IMG/VR virus record: IMGVR_UViG_3300031784_000165
Span: 1 to 27,647 of that record
DNA from: a virus
DNA length: 27,647 nucleotides
Strand: one strand, 5' to 3'
Every line of letters starts with the position of its first letter. The stretch's first letter is position 1. The translations under genes were made by a program, and so were the position numbers. The notes beneath the pieces are model-generated. The model was not told where the DNA came from. It saw only the letters and a program-made list of their open reading frames with translations, and did no database searches. Below are positions 6,869 through 14,361 of this stretch, in pieces.

Positions 6869-8725
6869 ATGGCATTACAAAAATTAAGAGATCTATACCA
6901 ATCGGTAAATATTAATGAATTCAACTCAATGTTGAATGATAAAATTGTTGTCTCTGAAAAGATCGCAGCCCCTTCTTTATATGTTAGAAGAAGTTTAAAT
7001 GGATTTGAGTTCTATAAAAACGGATCAAGTGAAGAGCTTTCTCCAATCGATAGAACCATGGTTTCTTTATATGAAACTGCCATTAAATATTTTCAATCAA
7101 TTTCACCTGAAGTTAAGCAAAATATGCCAATTGATTGGAAATTTGGATTTGAATATCTTCCAGATGTCGAAGCTTCTCCATATCAATATGATACTTTACC
7201 CACAAACTATTTAATATTAACACACATTCAAGTTTTAGGTGAGAATAGAAAACCTAGAAAAGTTATTAATGATACTGCTATTCTTAATAAATGGGCAGGA
7301 ATGTTTGGTGTACAAAAGCCACCCGTTATTTTTGAAGGTATATTACACACAGAACAAAAAGATCGTTTAATTAAATTACTTTCAATGAATGAAGGCGAAT
7401 TTAATAAGCGATATAATAAAGATACGTTTACAAGAGAAGCGTATCATATTTTTAATCAATCTTTAACTAAAAGTACATTAAATGAAAATTTAGATAAAGA
7501 AATTGATGGTTTAATAGTTTCTTTTATTGATGGAACTAAAGTAAAATCCTATAAATTAGAATCATTCGATAGACTTAATGAATCAAATGACGATAGAGAG
7601 TCTTCTCATATGTACCAGATCACCATCGTTGATTTATTAGAATATATGAATAGTTTTAATTTAGACGAAATTGAATTAACCGAAACAAACCCGGATTTAC
7701 GATATATTGAGTTAACTTCAGCAATTTACAATCAATATCTTTCTAAGAATGCATTTAAATATGTTGGTGCTAATTTTGATTCTGCTAATTTTGCAACAAT
7801 TGAGTCATTTAAGTTGAATACAACATATATTAAAAATGAAACTACGCTAGATTATATTTCAAATCCAGTTCTTGCTGAATTGTATAAAATAGTTTTAGGT
7901 AGTTTTAGAAAGAAAAGAACCAAGGAATCAACTATTATTTCAGGGTTGGTTTTAAATCAAATTAATGAAATCGTGGATAAAATTGAACAAAAGATCTATG
8001 TTGAACCAACTGAAGAAAATGCAGTATTCGACTTTCATAATTTTATAATGCATCATAAAGTTGCAAATAGCCAAAAAATTACTGAAGCATTAAAGATCGA
8101 TTATCCAGAACAAGGTCGCGAAAAAGTAAATATTTTTGTTGGTAGATTTCAACCATTTACACTAGGTCACGTTAAAGTATTAGAAACACTTAATAAGCAA
8201 AATGGATATCCAGTTATTGTATTCTTAGTTAAGGCAAAAACTGCTAAGAAAGAGGATGCTATTAAAAGACCTTATGATGTAGAAACTCAAATTCAAATGT
8301 TTAATAATGTACAGAGCGAATACAGATTCTTAAAAGAAGTTATTGTTGTTCCTTCTGCTGCAATCGATGTTATGTTTAATGAACTTAGACCTAATTATGA
8401 GCCTGTTTTATGGGGCACTGGAACTGACCGTATGAAAGCTTATGGATATATGGTTAACAATGATAAATATCGTCAAGAACTTGGAGTACTTCCTGAATTT
8501 GGCTTATATGAAATCCAAAGAGGAGACGATGATATTTCAGCTACCAAAGTTAGACAAGCACTTAGCGATGGTAATGTAAAAGAGTTTAATAAAATGACTC
8601 CACGTTCTCTACACGGAATGTTTAATGATTTAAAAGAGAAATTAGATGCTTCTTTTGCAGCTATGGAATCTATTCAAGTTGAAGAAGATATTTTAACATT
8701 TGAACAATTTATAAATAAGATATAA
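6869..8725 (+). CDS. fusion of ligase-like nucleotidyltransferase and NMN-adenylyltransferase-like domain
   Basis: The 618-residue protein has two enzymatic parts. Residues 1-235 look like an RNA-ligase-type domain: motif I VVSEKIAAPSLY with K31 as candidate nucleophile, FGFEYL (92-97), motif IV EIDGLIVSF (211-219) and motif V KSYKLES (226-232). Residues 420-590 form a cytidylyltransferase-fold domain like NadM/NadR-type NMN adenylyltransferases: GRFQPFTLGH (425-434, the (H/T)xGH motif) and ISATKVR (556-562). These families join nucleic-acid ends through an AMP-enzyme intermediate and make NAD+ from NMN and ATP, respectively. A helical linker of about 180 residues connects them. The C-terminus ends in LTFEQFINKI, a tag-like sequence resembling leaders on neighbouring genes. 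Its last base overlaps the next ATG. Confidence 0.78.
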   Translation: MALQKLRDLYQSVNINEFNSMLNDKIVVSEKIAAPSLYVRRSLNGFEFYKNGSSEELSPIDRTMVSLYETAIKYFQSISPEVKQNMPIDWKFGFEYLPDVEASPYQYDTLPTNYLILTHIQVLGENRKPRKVINDTAILNKWAGMFGVQKPPVIFEGILHTEQKDRLIKLLSMNEGEFNKRYNKDTFTREAYHIFNQSLTKSTLNENLDKEIDGLIVSFIDGTKVKSYKLESFDRLNESNDDRESSHMYQITIVDLLEYMNSFNLDEIELTETNPDLRYIELTSAIYNQYLSKNAFKYVGANFDSANFATIESFKLNTTYIKNETTLDYISNPVLAELYKIVLGSFRKKRTKESTIISGLVLNQINEIVDKIEQKIYVEPTEENAVFDFHNFIMHHKVANSQKITEALKIDYPEQGREKVNIFVGRFQPFTLGHVKVLETLNKQNGYPVIVFLVKAKTAKKEDAIKRPYDVETQIQMFNNVQSEYRFLKEVIVVPSAAIDVMFNELRPNYEPVLWGTGTDRMKAYGYMVNNDKYRQELGVLPEFGLYEIQRGDDDISATKVRQALSDGNVKEFNKMTPRSLHGMFNDLKEKLDASFAAMESIQVEEDILTFEQFINKI

Positions 8726-10170
8726 TGGGACAAACTTACGGAGATATTAGAGCAAGATTTCAACTTGCATTAAATGAAGCAGCAAGATCGATTGAAGGAA
8801 CAGTACTTCCGGCAATGCAGAAATTATTAGGACCCGGTAGAATTAATACAAAGAATGGTGGAAAAGATTTAAGATTTGATTTAGGTGGAGATTCTAAAAG
8901 CGCACTAAAATCAATCAGTGATGCTCTTAATAAATTAGGAGCATCAAAATTCGATATCGTAACTGCTGGACCTGGAGAATATTCAAATGGTTCTAATTCA
9001 GGTAAATTTACAACTTTCATCGTAACATTCGGTGAAGATGTAAAAGATTTAAAAGTTTCAATCGGAGATGTTATTAAATTTGTTGATAATAATCCACCAA
9101 GAGGATCTATTAAATCTAAAGAACTTACTCCAACTTCTCTTAATTTACCACAAGACACTGATATGAATTCTACAGTTTTATCAAACAGTGTTAAAAGCGC
9201 AATTAACAGTAAGTATAGCTCTAATCTCTTTATGCAAAGTTTTTTAATCGAACTTTATGATTTAATATCAATGCATAAACCTTCAACATATTTTAAAGAT
9301 CCATTATCAATTTCAGCGTTTTCTGAAACTATCGGATATGATGAAAATGTTAGAGAAGCAATTGATGCTCTTGGTGTAACAGATCTAAACACAATCGGTA
9401 AAGATTTTGGTGAAGTTCTAGGAGCTGCATTACTATTAAATATGGTAACAACTCAACATGGAATATCATTTCCTTCTGGAAATAATCCACTAGTAGATTT
9501 TTATATTGATGGATATGGTATATCTTCAAAATATAAATCTGGAGCAGCCCCAACCCTATCAAATATTATTAAAAATCTAAAAGCTGAAAATTTTACTGAA
9601 ACTTCAGAAGTTCAGTTGTATGATTTATTTAAAATTATAGAAAACAATTCAGTAATCGATGGTTATATTAAAGGCGCTGAATTTATGAATACGCCATCAA
9701 TTTCTGTGTTAAAGGGATTGATTGGAAATGTTCCATTAGATGAAAAATCTCTAGAAAGTTTTATACAAGCTAAAATGACTGAGCTTGGTAGAGAAGAATT
9801 CTTTACAACTTACGTTCAACCATTGGTTAAATCCTCTGGTAGAGGAGTTGACAAATTTGACAAAGTTCAATGGGACAAACTAGATAAAGGTAAAAAGTAT
9901 ATTGGCTTATTTAGTTACTCATTAAGCTTAGAACTTATTGATGTTTTAAATGGTAAACTTGGTGCTGGAGATACTTATATTAACACACTAAGAACCATCG
10001 TTGCTAAATTAGATGTTAAACAATTATATATGGATGTGGATCTTAAAAGAGACCAGATTCATTTTTATTTAAAAGGATTTAGCGATGCTAATGCAAAACT
10101 TTCATTCGAAGCACCGAACGTATCATCAACCAACCCAGGTAATGGTAAGCTAGGTTTCAAAATGAAATAA
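8725..10170 (+). CDS. unknown protein with possible nuclease-like core
   Basis: No family is recognised with confidence for this 481-residue protein. Its first 18 residues end in LALNE followed by A, again the prohead-protease type of site, although the upstream part (MGQTYGDIRARFQ) is not a clear targeting leader. In the middle, FGEVLGAA (228-235), NPLVDFYIDGYG (254-265) and ISSKYKSGAAPT (266-277) are arranged like the helix-Glu, strand-Asp and xxK strand of PD-(D/E)xK nucleases, with Ser where Glu or Asp is usual. This is a weak structural guess. The gene overlaps the ligase/NMNAT fusion gene by one base, so the two are probably translated together. A 32-nt A/T-rich gap follows. Confidence 0.6.
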   Translation: MGQTYGDIRARFQLALNEAARSIEGTVLPAMQKLLGPGRINTKNGGKDLRFDLGGDSKSALKSISDALNKLGASKFDIVTAGPGEYSNGSNSGKFTTFIVTFGEDVKDLKVSIGDVIKFVDNNPPRGSIKSKELTPTSLNLPQDTDMNSTVLSNSVKSAINSKYSSNLFMQSFLIELYDLISMHKPSTYFKDPLSISAFSETIGYDENVREAIDALGVTDLNTIGKDFGEVLGAALLLNMVTTQHGISFPSGNNPLVDFYIDGYGISSKYKSGAAPTLSNIIKNLKAENFTETSEVQLYDLFKIIENNSVIDGYIKGAEFMNTPSISVLKGLIGNVPLDEKSLESFIQAKMTELGREEFFTTYVQPLVKSSGRGVDKFDKVQWDKLDKGKKYIGLFSYSLSLELIDVLNGKLGAGDTYINTLRTIVAKLDVKQLYMDVDLKRDQIHFYLKGFSDANAKLSFEAPNVSSTNPGNGKLGFKMK

Positions 10171-10202
10171 TGATATATAGTTTATAAAAAATACTAAAGA
10201 TT

Positions 10203-11531
10203 ATGAATTTTGAAGAGTTTTTAAATGAATCCAGAATTACTATTAAAAGACAGTATACTGAGAATCATCCAGCTAAGACAGTTGGAAAACATGCTACTAT
10301 TCGAAATACTGTAATTGAAGCTGTAAAAGATGGTAAGATTTCTAAAGAAGATTTCAATGCTATTCTTTCTAAAGTTTCAGAAGACCAAAAAAGATGGCTA
10401 AAGAGAAACGCTGGATTTTTCAACGTTTCCGAAGATGGTATATCTTTAAGCAAAGATGGTCTTAAAATTTATAACCAGATTAAACAAGAAAAAGAAAATC
10501 AAAATAAACCTCGTTTCGAAATGAAAAGATTAGTTGAATCATTCTCAGAATTTGTTGAGAACTTAAATGAAGGTACTATAAATGAAGCATTTGCATCAGC
10601 AAAACTTGCTAGTATTTTACTTGGTGCCGCAAAAATGCCAAAAGATCTTCCAAAAGCATTCTATGCAATGTCTAAAATTGCACTTGATAAAGTTCAAGAT
10701 ATTGATATTATTGAAATGGATCCAGAAACTGCTAAAAAAGAAAAAAGAGCAAGCGCTGTATATTTCTATTTTACAACTAATGAAAAAGAGAATCCATATT
10801 CTCAAGACGATTGGTCAACTAGAACGATTCCAGCAAACTGTTTATTAGCTATCACTGATGGTCAAAATGAATGGATGAATGTTGAATGGCAAAGTAGATA
10901 TAGCGCCAGAAATAACAATAGAATTTTAAAGACAACCAAAAGAGATGATTCAGCGGGTATTGCAAAATCTTCTGCTAGTTCTGCATACGGTTCTAGAATT
11001 TCAAGCTTAAAACAAGTTGTTGAGCTTGCAGATAGAGCATATTGTCTAGACCTAGAAATTCTTAGAGCAAGATATTCTACAGCAGCTATACAATCCGAAA
11101 GAGCAGCTGCAAAAAAAGGAGCAATCGCATTCCAAAATGACAAAGATTTCAAAGCTGAAAACTTGAAAAGATATAATGAAATTTTAGCTACTAAAGCTGC
11201 TGAATTACCATTAGATTCTCTTGTATCTAAAGCAATTGAAACTATCGCAGATCAAATCAAAGATGGTTTAGCTAGAGGTTTAAAGGGAAGATATGATGAA
11301 CCTATTATCGGAACAGATCCAAAAGGAAGAGAAGTTAGAATGAGTGATGCTGCAAACTTAATGAGAAACATTCTAGATGAGTATGGCAGATATTGTGGCG
11401 ATGTTACTAACGCAGAGAGAGAAAAAGCAGCTGGTTATACCGGATCTTACTATGAAGGTAGTATGAAACAACATGCTAAAAATCTTCAAGATTACATTAA
11501 GAAAATTGACAACTTAAATTACGCTTGGTAA
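10203..11531 (+). CDS. putative head-internal protein with two targeting-leader-like segments
   Basis: This 442-residue protein of unknown function begins MNFEEFLNES, which fits the FxxF[I/L/V]xE tag, and contains a second similar segment at 107-129 (MKRLVESFSEFVENLNEG, then TINEA). Both LNE-G (121-124) and INE-A (126-129) match the prohead-protease rule. Residues 16-100 form a small basic, helical segment; the main domain starts after residue 129 (ASAKLASILLGAAKMPKDL) and is helical with many K, R and E residues in its last 170 residues. It looks like two tagged cargo proteins joined end to end. No enzymatic motif was found. ATG at 10203 follows a 32-nt A/T-rich gap with no Shine-Dalgarno sequence. 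Confidence 0.72.
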   Translation: MNFEEFLNESRITIKRQYTENHPAKTVGKHATIRNTVIEAVKDGKISKEDFNAILSKVSEDQKRWLKRNAGFFNVSEDGISLSKDGLKIYNQIKQEKENQNKPRFEMKRLVESFSEFVENLNEGTINEAFASAKLASILLGAAKMPKDLPKAFYAMSKIALDKVQDIDIIEMDPETAKKEKRASAVYFYFTTNEKENPYSQDDWSTRTIPANCLLAITDGQNEWMNVEWQSRYSARNNNRILKTTKRDDSAGIAKSSASSAYGSRISSLKQVVELADRAYCLDLEILRARYSTAAIQSERAAAKKGAIAFQNDKDFKAENLKRYNEILATKAAELPLDSLVSKAIETIADQIKDGLARGLKGRYDEPIIGTDPKGREVRMSDAANLMRNILDEYGRYCGDVTNAEREKAAGYTGSYYEGSMKQHAKNLQDYIKKIDNLNYAW

Positions 11532-11533
11532 AT

Positions 11534-12379
11534 ATGAAATACGTAAAACTATTTGAAAGTTTCATTCTTGAAGCTAAAGTTAATGAGGGATATTATTCTT
11601 CATCTGACATTAAGAAATTAAAAGAATTTGCAGAAGAAACTTCTGAAGAAATTAAATGGGTGTATGCTGGCTACAGAAAATTTAAATCGCGTGAGTTTTC
11701 TGCTAAAAAAATGCTTGATTATATTTTAGCATGGGGTGAAATGAAAGATTTAACGGCAGACGAAGTTATATCTACATTTGATTATACTTCAAAAGACTTG
11801 GAACGTGATTTGGGTTTAGCGGGTTTGGATGAGTCAAAAGTTAATGAAGCTAGGAAACAATATAAAGTACTTGATGTTACTGTTGACGGAAATCCAGTTA
11901 TTGAATTTCAAAATGGAACATCATGCTCAAAATGGATCAAAGACAATAAAGAATCTGTTATTGGTGATGTGAAAATGGGAGCATTAGATACTGATCAAAA
12001 TAGAATTGTTGGTACTAGCAGAGGCCCATATTGGGTTATTGTTAAACCAGATTTTGCTAATGAAAACTTTATTAATGAAGCTTCTAAGCCAGAAAAACCA
12101 GCAATTTTAGTAAAATTGTTTAAAGAATTATCTAAGGCTAAAAACGTAGAATCATTATCTTGGGGATATGATGCAGATGAAGAGTTTCCACATGTTGTGA
12201 AATTTGAAAATGGATTAGAAGCGCAATCACCTAGACATGATGGAGAACTAGAGCAATTTTCATTCTATTTAAATGACGATGGCAAAACTATTCTCGGAAT
12301 TTACGATTTAAGTGGATATGACCAAGAACTAAAAACAGTTAAAGATGCCGTTGAATGGTGTCGTGCCAACGAATATTAA
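11534..12379 (+). CDS. putative head-internal protein with leader and three processing-like sites
   Basis: The 281-residue product starts MKYVKLFESFILEAKVNEG: an FxxFILE tag followed by A, then VNE-G nine nucleotides' worth of codons later. Two more sites occur further on, DESKVNEA and ENFINEA, each at a boundary between apparent small domains. Cutting at all of them would release a short leader and three pieces of roughly 80-100 residues, the last containing an acidic C-terminal domain (ESLSWGYDADEEFPHVVKF). No known enzyme motif is visible. ATG at 11534 is preferred over an in-frame TTG at 11525, because it starts the leader and avoids overlap with the previous gene, which ends at 11531. 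The next gene begins 6 nt downstream. Confidence 0.72.
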   Translation: MKYVKLFESFILEAKVNEGYYSSSDIKKLKEFAEETSEEIKWVYAGYRKFKSREFSAKKMLDYILAWGEMKDLTADEVISTFDYTSKDLERDLGLAGLDESKVNEARKQYKVLDVTVDGNPVIEFQNGTSCSKWIKDNKESVIGDVKMGALDTDQNRIVGTSRGPYWVIVKPDFANENFINEASKPEKPAILVKLFKELSKAKNVESLSWGYDADEEFPHVVKFENGLEAQSPRHDGELEQFSFYLNDDGKTILGIYDLSGYDQELKTVKDAVEWCRANEY

Positions 12380-12385
12380 TAAGAT

Positions 12386-12931
12386 ATGAAACACATTAAG
12401 CTATACGAAAACTTTATTGCTGAAAAAGCATACCAGTTAACTGGAATCTACGGAGCTAAAGGTATTATTGGAAAAGTTCTATTTGCCTTTAAGAAAGAAG
12501 TAGAAAAGATTAAATATGAAGGTGATGCTGATGCAACTTTAGCTGAACTAAATGAAATTTGGTCATACTGGGCAGATCGCGATGGTTCTAAAATCATTGA
12601 ACAAGAAGTAATGAAAGTTGTAAAAGATAAAGAAGCTATAGTTTATATTACAGCAACTTTATCAAATTCACAATGGATTGCTGATGTTGTTAATAGATTA
12701 AATACACCAACAGGTACAGAACTTTTTGTTAGTTTAAAAAGTGATTTTGTAATTAATATTGGTTTTGCTGATGATGTTGACGCTAGCAAATTTGATCGTA
12801 AGCTTGGTGGAATGACAAACACTGCACTCTTCGTATCAGCTACTACAATCGTCGGTGATCAGGACGAGCAAGTTGGTTATAATAATATTGAAATTAGAAA
12901 CAGCGTTTTCTTATCAATAGATGCTAAATAA
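12386..12931 (+). CDS. putative head-internal protein with T4-like capsid-targeting leader
   Basis: The 181-residue protein begins MKHIKLYENFIAEKAYQLTG. Its YENFIAE segment is the closest match in the window to the T4 internal-protein leader MKTYQEFIAE, with the same Y-x-x-F-I-A-E spacing, although Lys rather than Ala follows the Glu. The remainder is a compact domain of unknown function with an apparently alternating strand pattern (IVYITATLS, LFVSLKSDFVINIGF, ALFVSATTIVG). It would be packed in the capsid if the leader works as in T4. It sits 6 nt after the previous tagged gene and 5 nt before the next, so all three are probably co-transcribed. Confidence 0.72.
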   Translation: MKHIKLYENFIAEKAYQLTGIYGAKGIIGKVLFAFKKEVEKIKYEGDADATLAELNEIWSYWADRDGSKIIEQEVMKVVKDKEAIVYITATLSNSQWIADVVNRLNTPTGTELFVSLKSDFVINIGFADDVDASKFDRKLGGMTNTALFVSATTIVGDQDEQVGYNNIEIRNSVFLSIDAK

Positions 12932-12936
12932 TTTTT

Positions 12937-13392
12937 ATGCCGAGCACAAGTAAAACACAACAAAGACTAATGGGAGTAGCGTATGCTGTTAAAGCCGGTC
13001 ATATGCTAATCTCTGATGTTTCAAAAGAATACCAAGACAAAGTTAAAGATTTAATCAATGGAATGACATTGAAACAACTTAAAGACTTTGCATCAACGCC
13101 ACATGAGGATCTTCCAGAAAAAGTTAAAGAAGCACTAGGTTTTGCTACTAATATTGGAGGACCTCAAAGCGTATTCATGCCAGGAGCTGGTATGGGGGCA
13201 GTTAAATTACCAAACTTAGGAACTGGCGCAAATGGATCTGGAGATGTTCCAAAGGGAGCAGGTTGGGCAGAAGATGAATACGAAGAAGAGAAGAAAAAGC
13301 GTAAGAAAAGAGAGGCTGAAGCCGAAAAGAATGAAAAACCGGTAAAAACATTCGAGCAGTTTGTTTTTGAAAAATTAAACAAACAAAAGTAA
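12937..13392 (+). CDS. DUF3008-like small protein with C-terminal tag
   Basis: The N-terminus (MPSTSKTQQRLMGVAYAVKAG, here named by its ends MPSTSK to VKAG) and the following LKQLKDFASTPHEDLPEKV resemble the DUF3008 family of small phage and bacterial proteins, whose function is unknown as far as I know. A Gly/Pro-rich middle (about 73-108) leads to a highly charged helical tail with EEEKKKRKKREAEAEK. The last residues, KTFEQFVFEKLNKQK, contain TFEQFVFE, the same tag pattern seen at the N-termini of neighbouring genes, here at the C-terminus. The gene preceding the PD-(D/E)xK candidate has a similar C-terminal TFEQFINK. The product is 151 residues. The family call is moderate and is based on pattern memory only. 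Confidence 0.68.
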   Translation: MPSTSKTQQRLMGVAYAVKAGHMLISDVSKEYQDKVKDLINGMTLKQLKDFASTPHEDLPEKVKEALGFATNIGGPQSVFMPGAGMGAVKLPNLGTGANGSGDVPKGAGWAEDEYEEEKKKRKKREAEAEKNEKPVKTFEQFVFEKLNKQK

Positions 13393-13406
13393 ATCTATAA
13401 AATATT

Positions 13407-13712
13407 ATGATGGAATTACTTTTATTAGGATCTAACCGAGGTAAAAATTGGGAAGTTATGGCAATCGAAAAGATTATTAAATCAATCGATTCATGCCAGA
13501 CTTTAAAGCAATTAAGAACTTGCAAAGCTCTAGTAAATAATTTCATGTTTGCATCAATTATGACCGGAAAAGACGAAAATGATGCAGTTCTACAATTAGT
13601 ATCTTCGCAATTATTTTTATTACTTAAAATTAAAGAGACATCTCTAATCACTAGTCTCTTAGATGAAATTGATTCAATGGATTTAGAATCAATTAGTTTA
13701 CAAACTCTATAA
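13407..13712 (+). CDS. small helical protein of unknown function
   Basis: A 101-residue protein that I do not recognise. It appears mostly helical, with Leu-rich C-terminal segments (QLVSSQLFLLLKI, SLLDEIDSMDLES) and Cys at two positions near the middle. ATG codons at 13407 and 13410 are adjacent and either may be used. The start is preceded by TATAAAATA at 13396, an A/T-rich element seen before several starts. It is the last gene before the GAAAC-N17-TATAA promoter-like motif at 13720, so it probably ends the preceding transcription unit, although no hairpin terminator is visible. Confidence 0.6.
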   Translation: MMELLLLGSNRGKNWEVMAIEKIIKSIDSCQTLKQLRTCKALVNNFMFASIMTGKDENDAVLQLVSSQLFLLLKIKETSLITSLLDEIDSMDLESISLQTL

Positions 13713-13719
13713 TTTTTTC

Positions 13720-13747
13720 GAAACTTTTTTGTAGTTTTAGATATAAG
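13720..13747 (+). promoter_or_regulatory. promoter-like motif GAAAC-N17-TATAAG
   Basis: GAAAC at 13720-13724 and TATAAG at 13742-13747 are exactly 17 nt apart. The same two elements with the same spacing occur at 15406 and 24205, always just upstream of a gene. The -10-like box lies 22 nt before the ATG at 13764. The motif is directly visible; its promoter function is inferred. Confidence 0.6.
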
Positions 13748-13763
13748 TTCTAAAGCAGCAAAT

Positions 13764-14045
13764 ATGAGTATTTTAGAAGAAGCAGACAAGATTGTCAACA
13801 ATCGTTCAGAAGAAGCAGATCGCCAATATGGTCCATTTTCAGAAGGCATGGATCGAGCAGCAATGATTTTTAATGGTATGACCGGACTTAATGTTACGGG
13901 TCGTGAAATGTTTATGGCGCTAGTAGCGCTTAAATTCTCGCGTGAAAGTTATAATCACAAACGAGATAATTTGCTTGATGCAGTTGCGTATATTCAAGGT
14001 TTAGAAAATTATATTAATGAAAAGAACGAAGGAACAAAGAAGTAA
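13764..14045 (+). CDS. DUF6378-like protein
   Basis: The 93-residue protein has the pattern of DUF6378-type phage proteins: an N-terminal ILEEADKIVNNRSEEADRQYG, then FMALVALKFSRES and a C-terminal DNLLDAVAYIQGLENY. The combination of an Arg/Tyr-Gly segment and a late D-x-x-D-A motif in helices recalls all-alpha nucleotide pyrophosphohydrolases, but a catalytic function cannot be shown. The gene follows the promoter-like motif at 13720 and appears to open a short unit with the overlapping membrane-protein gene (start 14017) and the SGNH-like gene (start 14358). Confidence 0.68.
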   Translation: MSILEEADKIVNNRSEEADRQYGPFSEGMDRAAMIFNGMTGLNVTGREMFMALVALKFSRESYNHKRDNLLDAVAYIQGLENYINEKNEGTKK

Positions 14046-14361
14046 AGACGTTTTAGAAGTGATCCATTTTCCAATGTGGATTCTTAAAGATTTAGCGTGG
14101 ATGATGGGATTTGGTGTTTTAAGTTTAACACTTGCAATTCCAACAATCATAATCTCGGTTCTATTAATTAAATGGAGTGATAGATTTTTCGAAAAGATGG
14201 AAAATATATCAATACTTTGTTGGTTAACAGCAAACACTCTATGGATGTCGCATGAACAATTTAATGCTCAGACTAAAGAGTTAGCCGTAATAATGTTTAG
14301 TTTTGGCATTATTATTTCATTTACATATTTACCATCTCTTATTAAAAAGCTTTTAAAATGA
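14017..14361 (+). CDS. small membrane protein, about three transmembrane helices
   Basis: The 114-residue product has a basic N-terminus (MKRTKEQRSK) followed by three hydrophobic stretches: GFGVLSLTLAIPTIIISVLL, ISILCWLTANTLW and LAVIMFSFGIIISFTYL. It is therefore probably an inner-membrane protein of the infected cell. No family is recognised; small phage membrane proteins of this kind include holin-like, superinfection-exclusion and unknown types. The start at 14017 overlaps the upstream gene by 29 nt; the next in-frame ATG is at residue 20 and would remove the positive N-terminus. The stop overlaps the next start (ATGA), suggesting coupled translation. Confidence 0.62.
   Translation: MKRTKEQRSKDVLEVIHFPMWILKDLAWMMGFGVLSLTLAIPTIIISVLLIKWSDRFFEKMENISILCWLTANTLWMSHEQFNAQTKELAVIMFSFGIIISFTYLPSLIKKLLK

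Noticed and set aside
8710-8717. TATAAATA, an exact match to the T4 late promoter
   Set aside because: It lies within the final codons of the fusion gene, only 8 nt before the next ATG, in very AT-rich sequence. A single match in this context is expected by chance.
11525-11533. TTG start adding three residues to the tagged protein at 11534
   Set aside because: It overlaps the previous stop codon, and the ATG at 11534 begins the targeting-like leader exactly.
13202-13849. Long reverse-strand reading frame of 215 codons
   Set aside because: It lies antisense across three plausible forward genes and the promoter-like motif, and its translation shows no recognisable domain. The other reverse-strand frames (for example 1133-1498, 3565-3960 and 8760-9158) are likewise shadows of well-supported forward genes.
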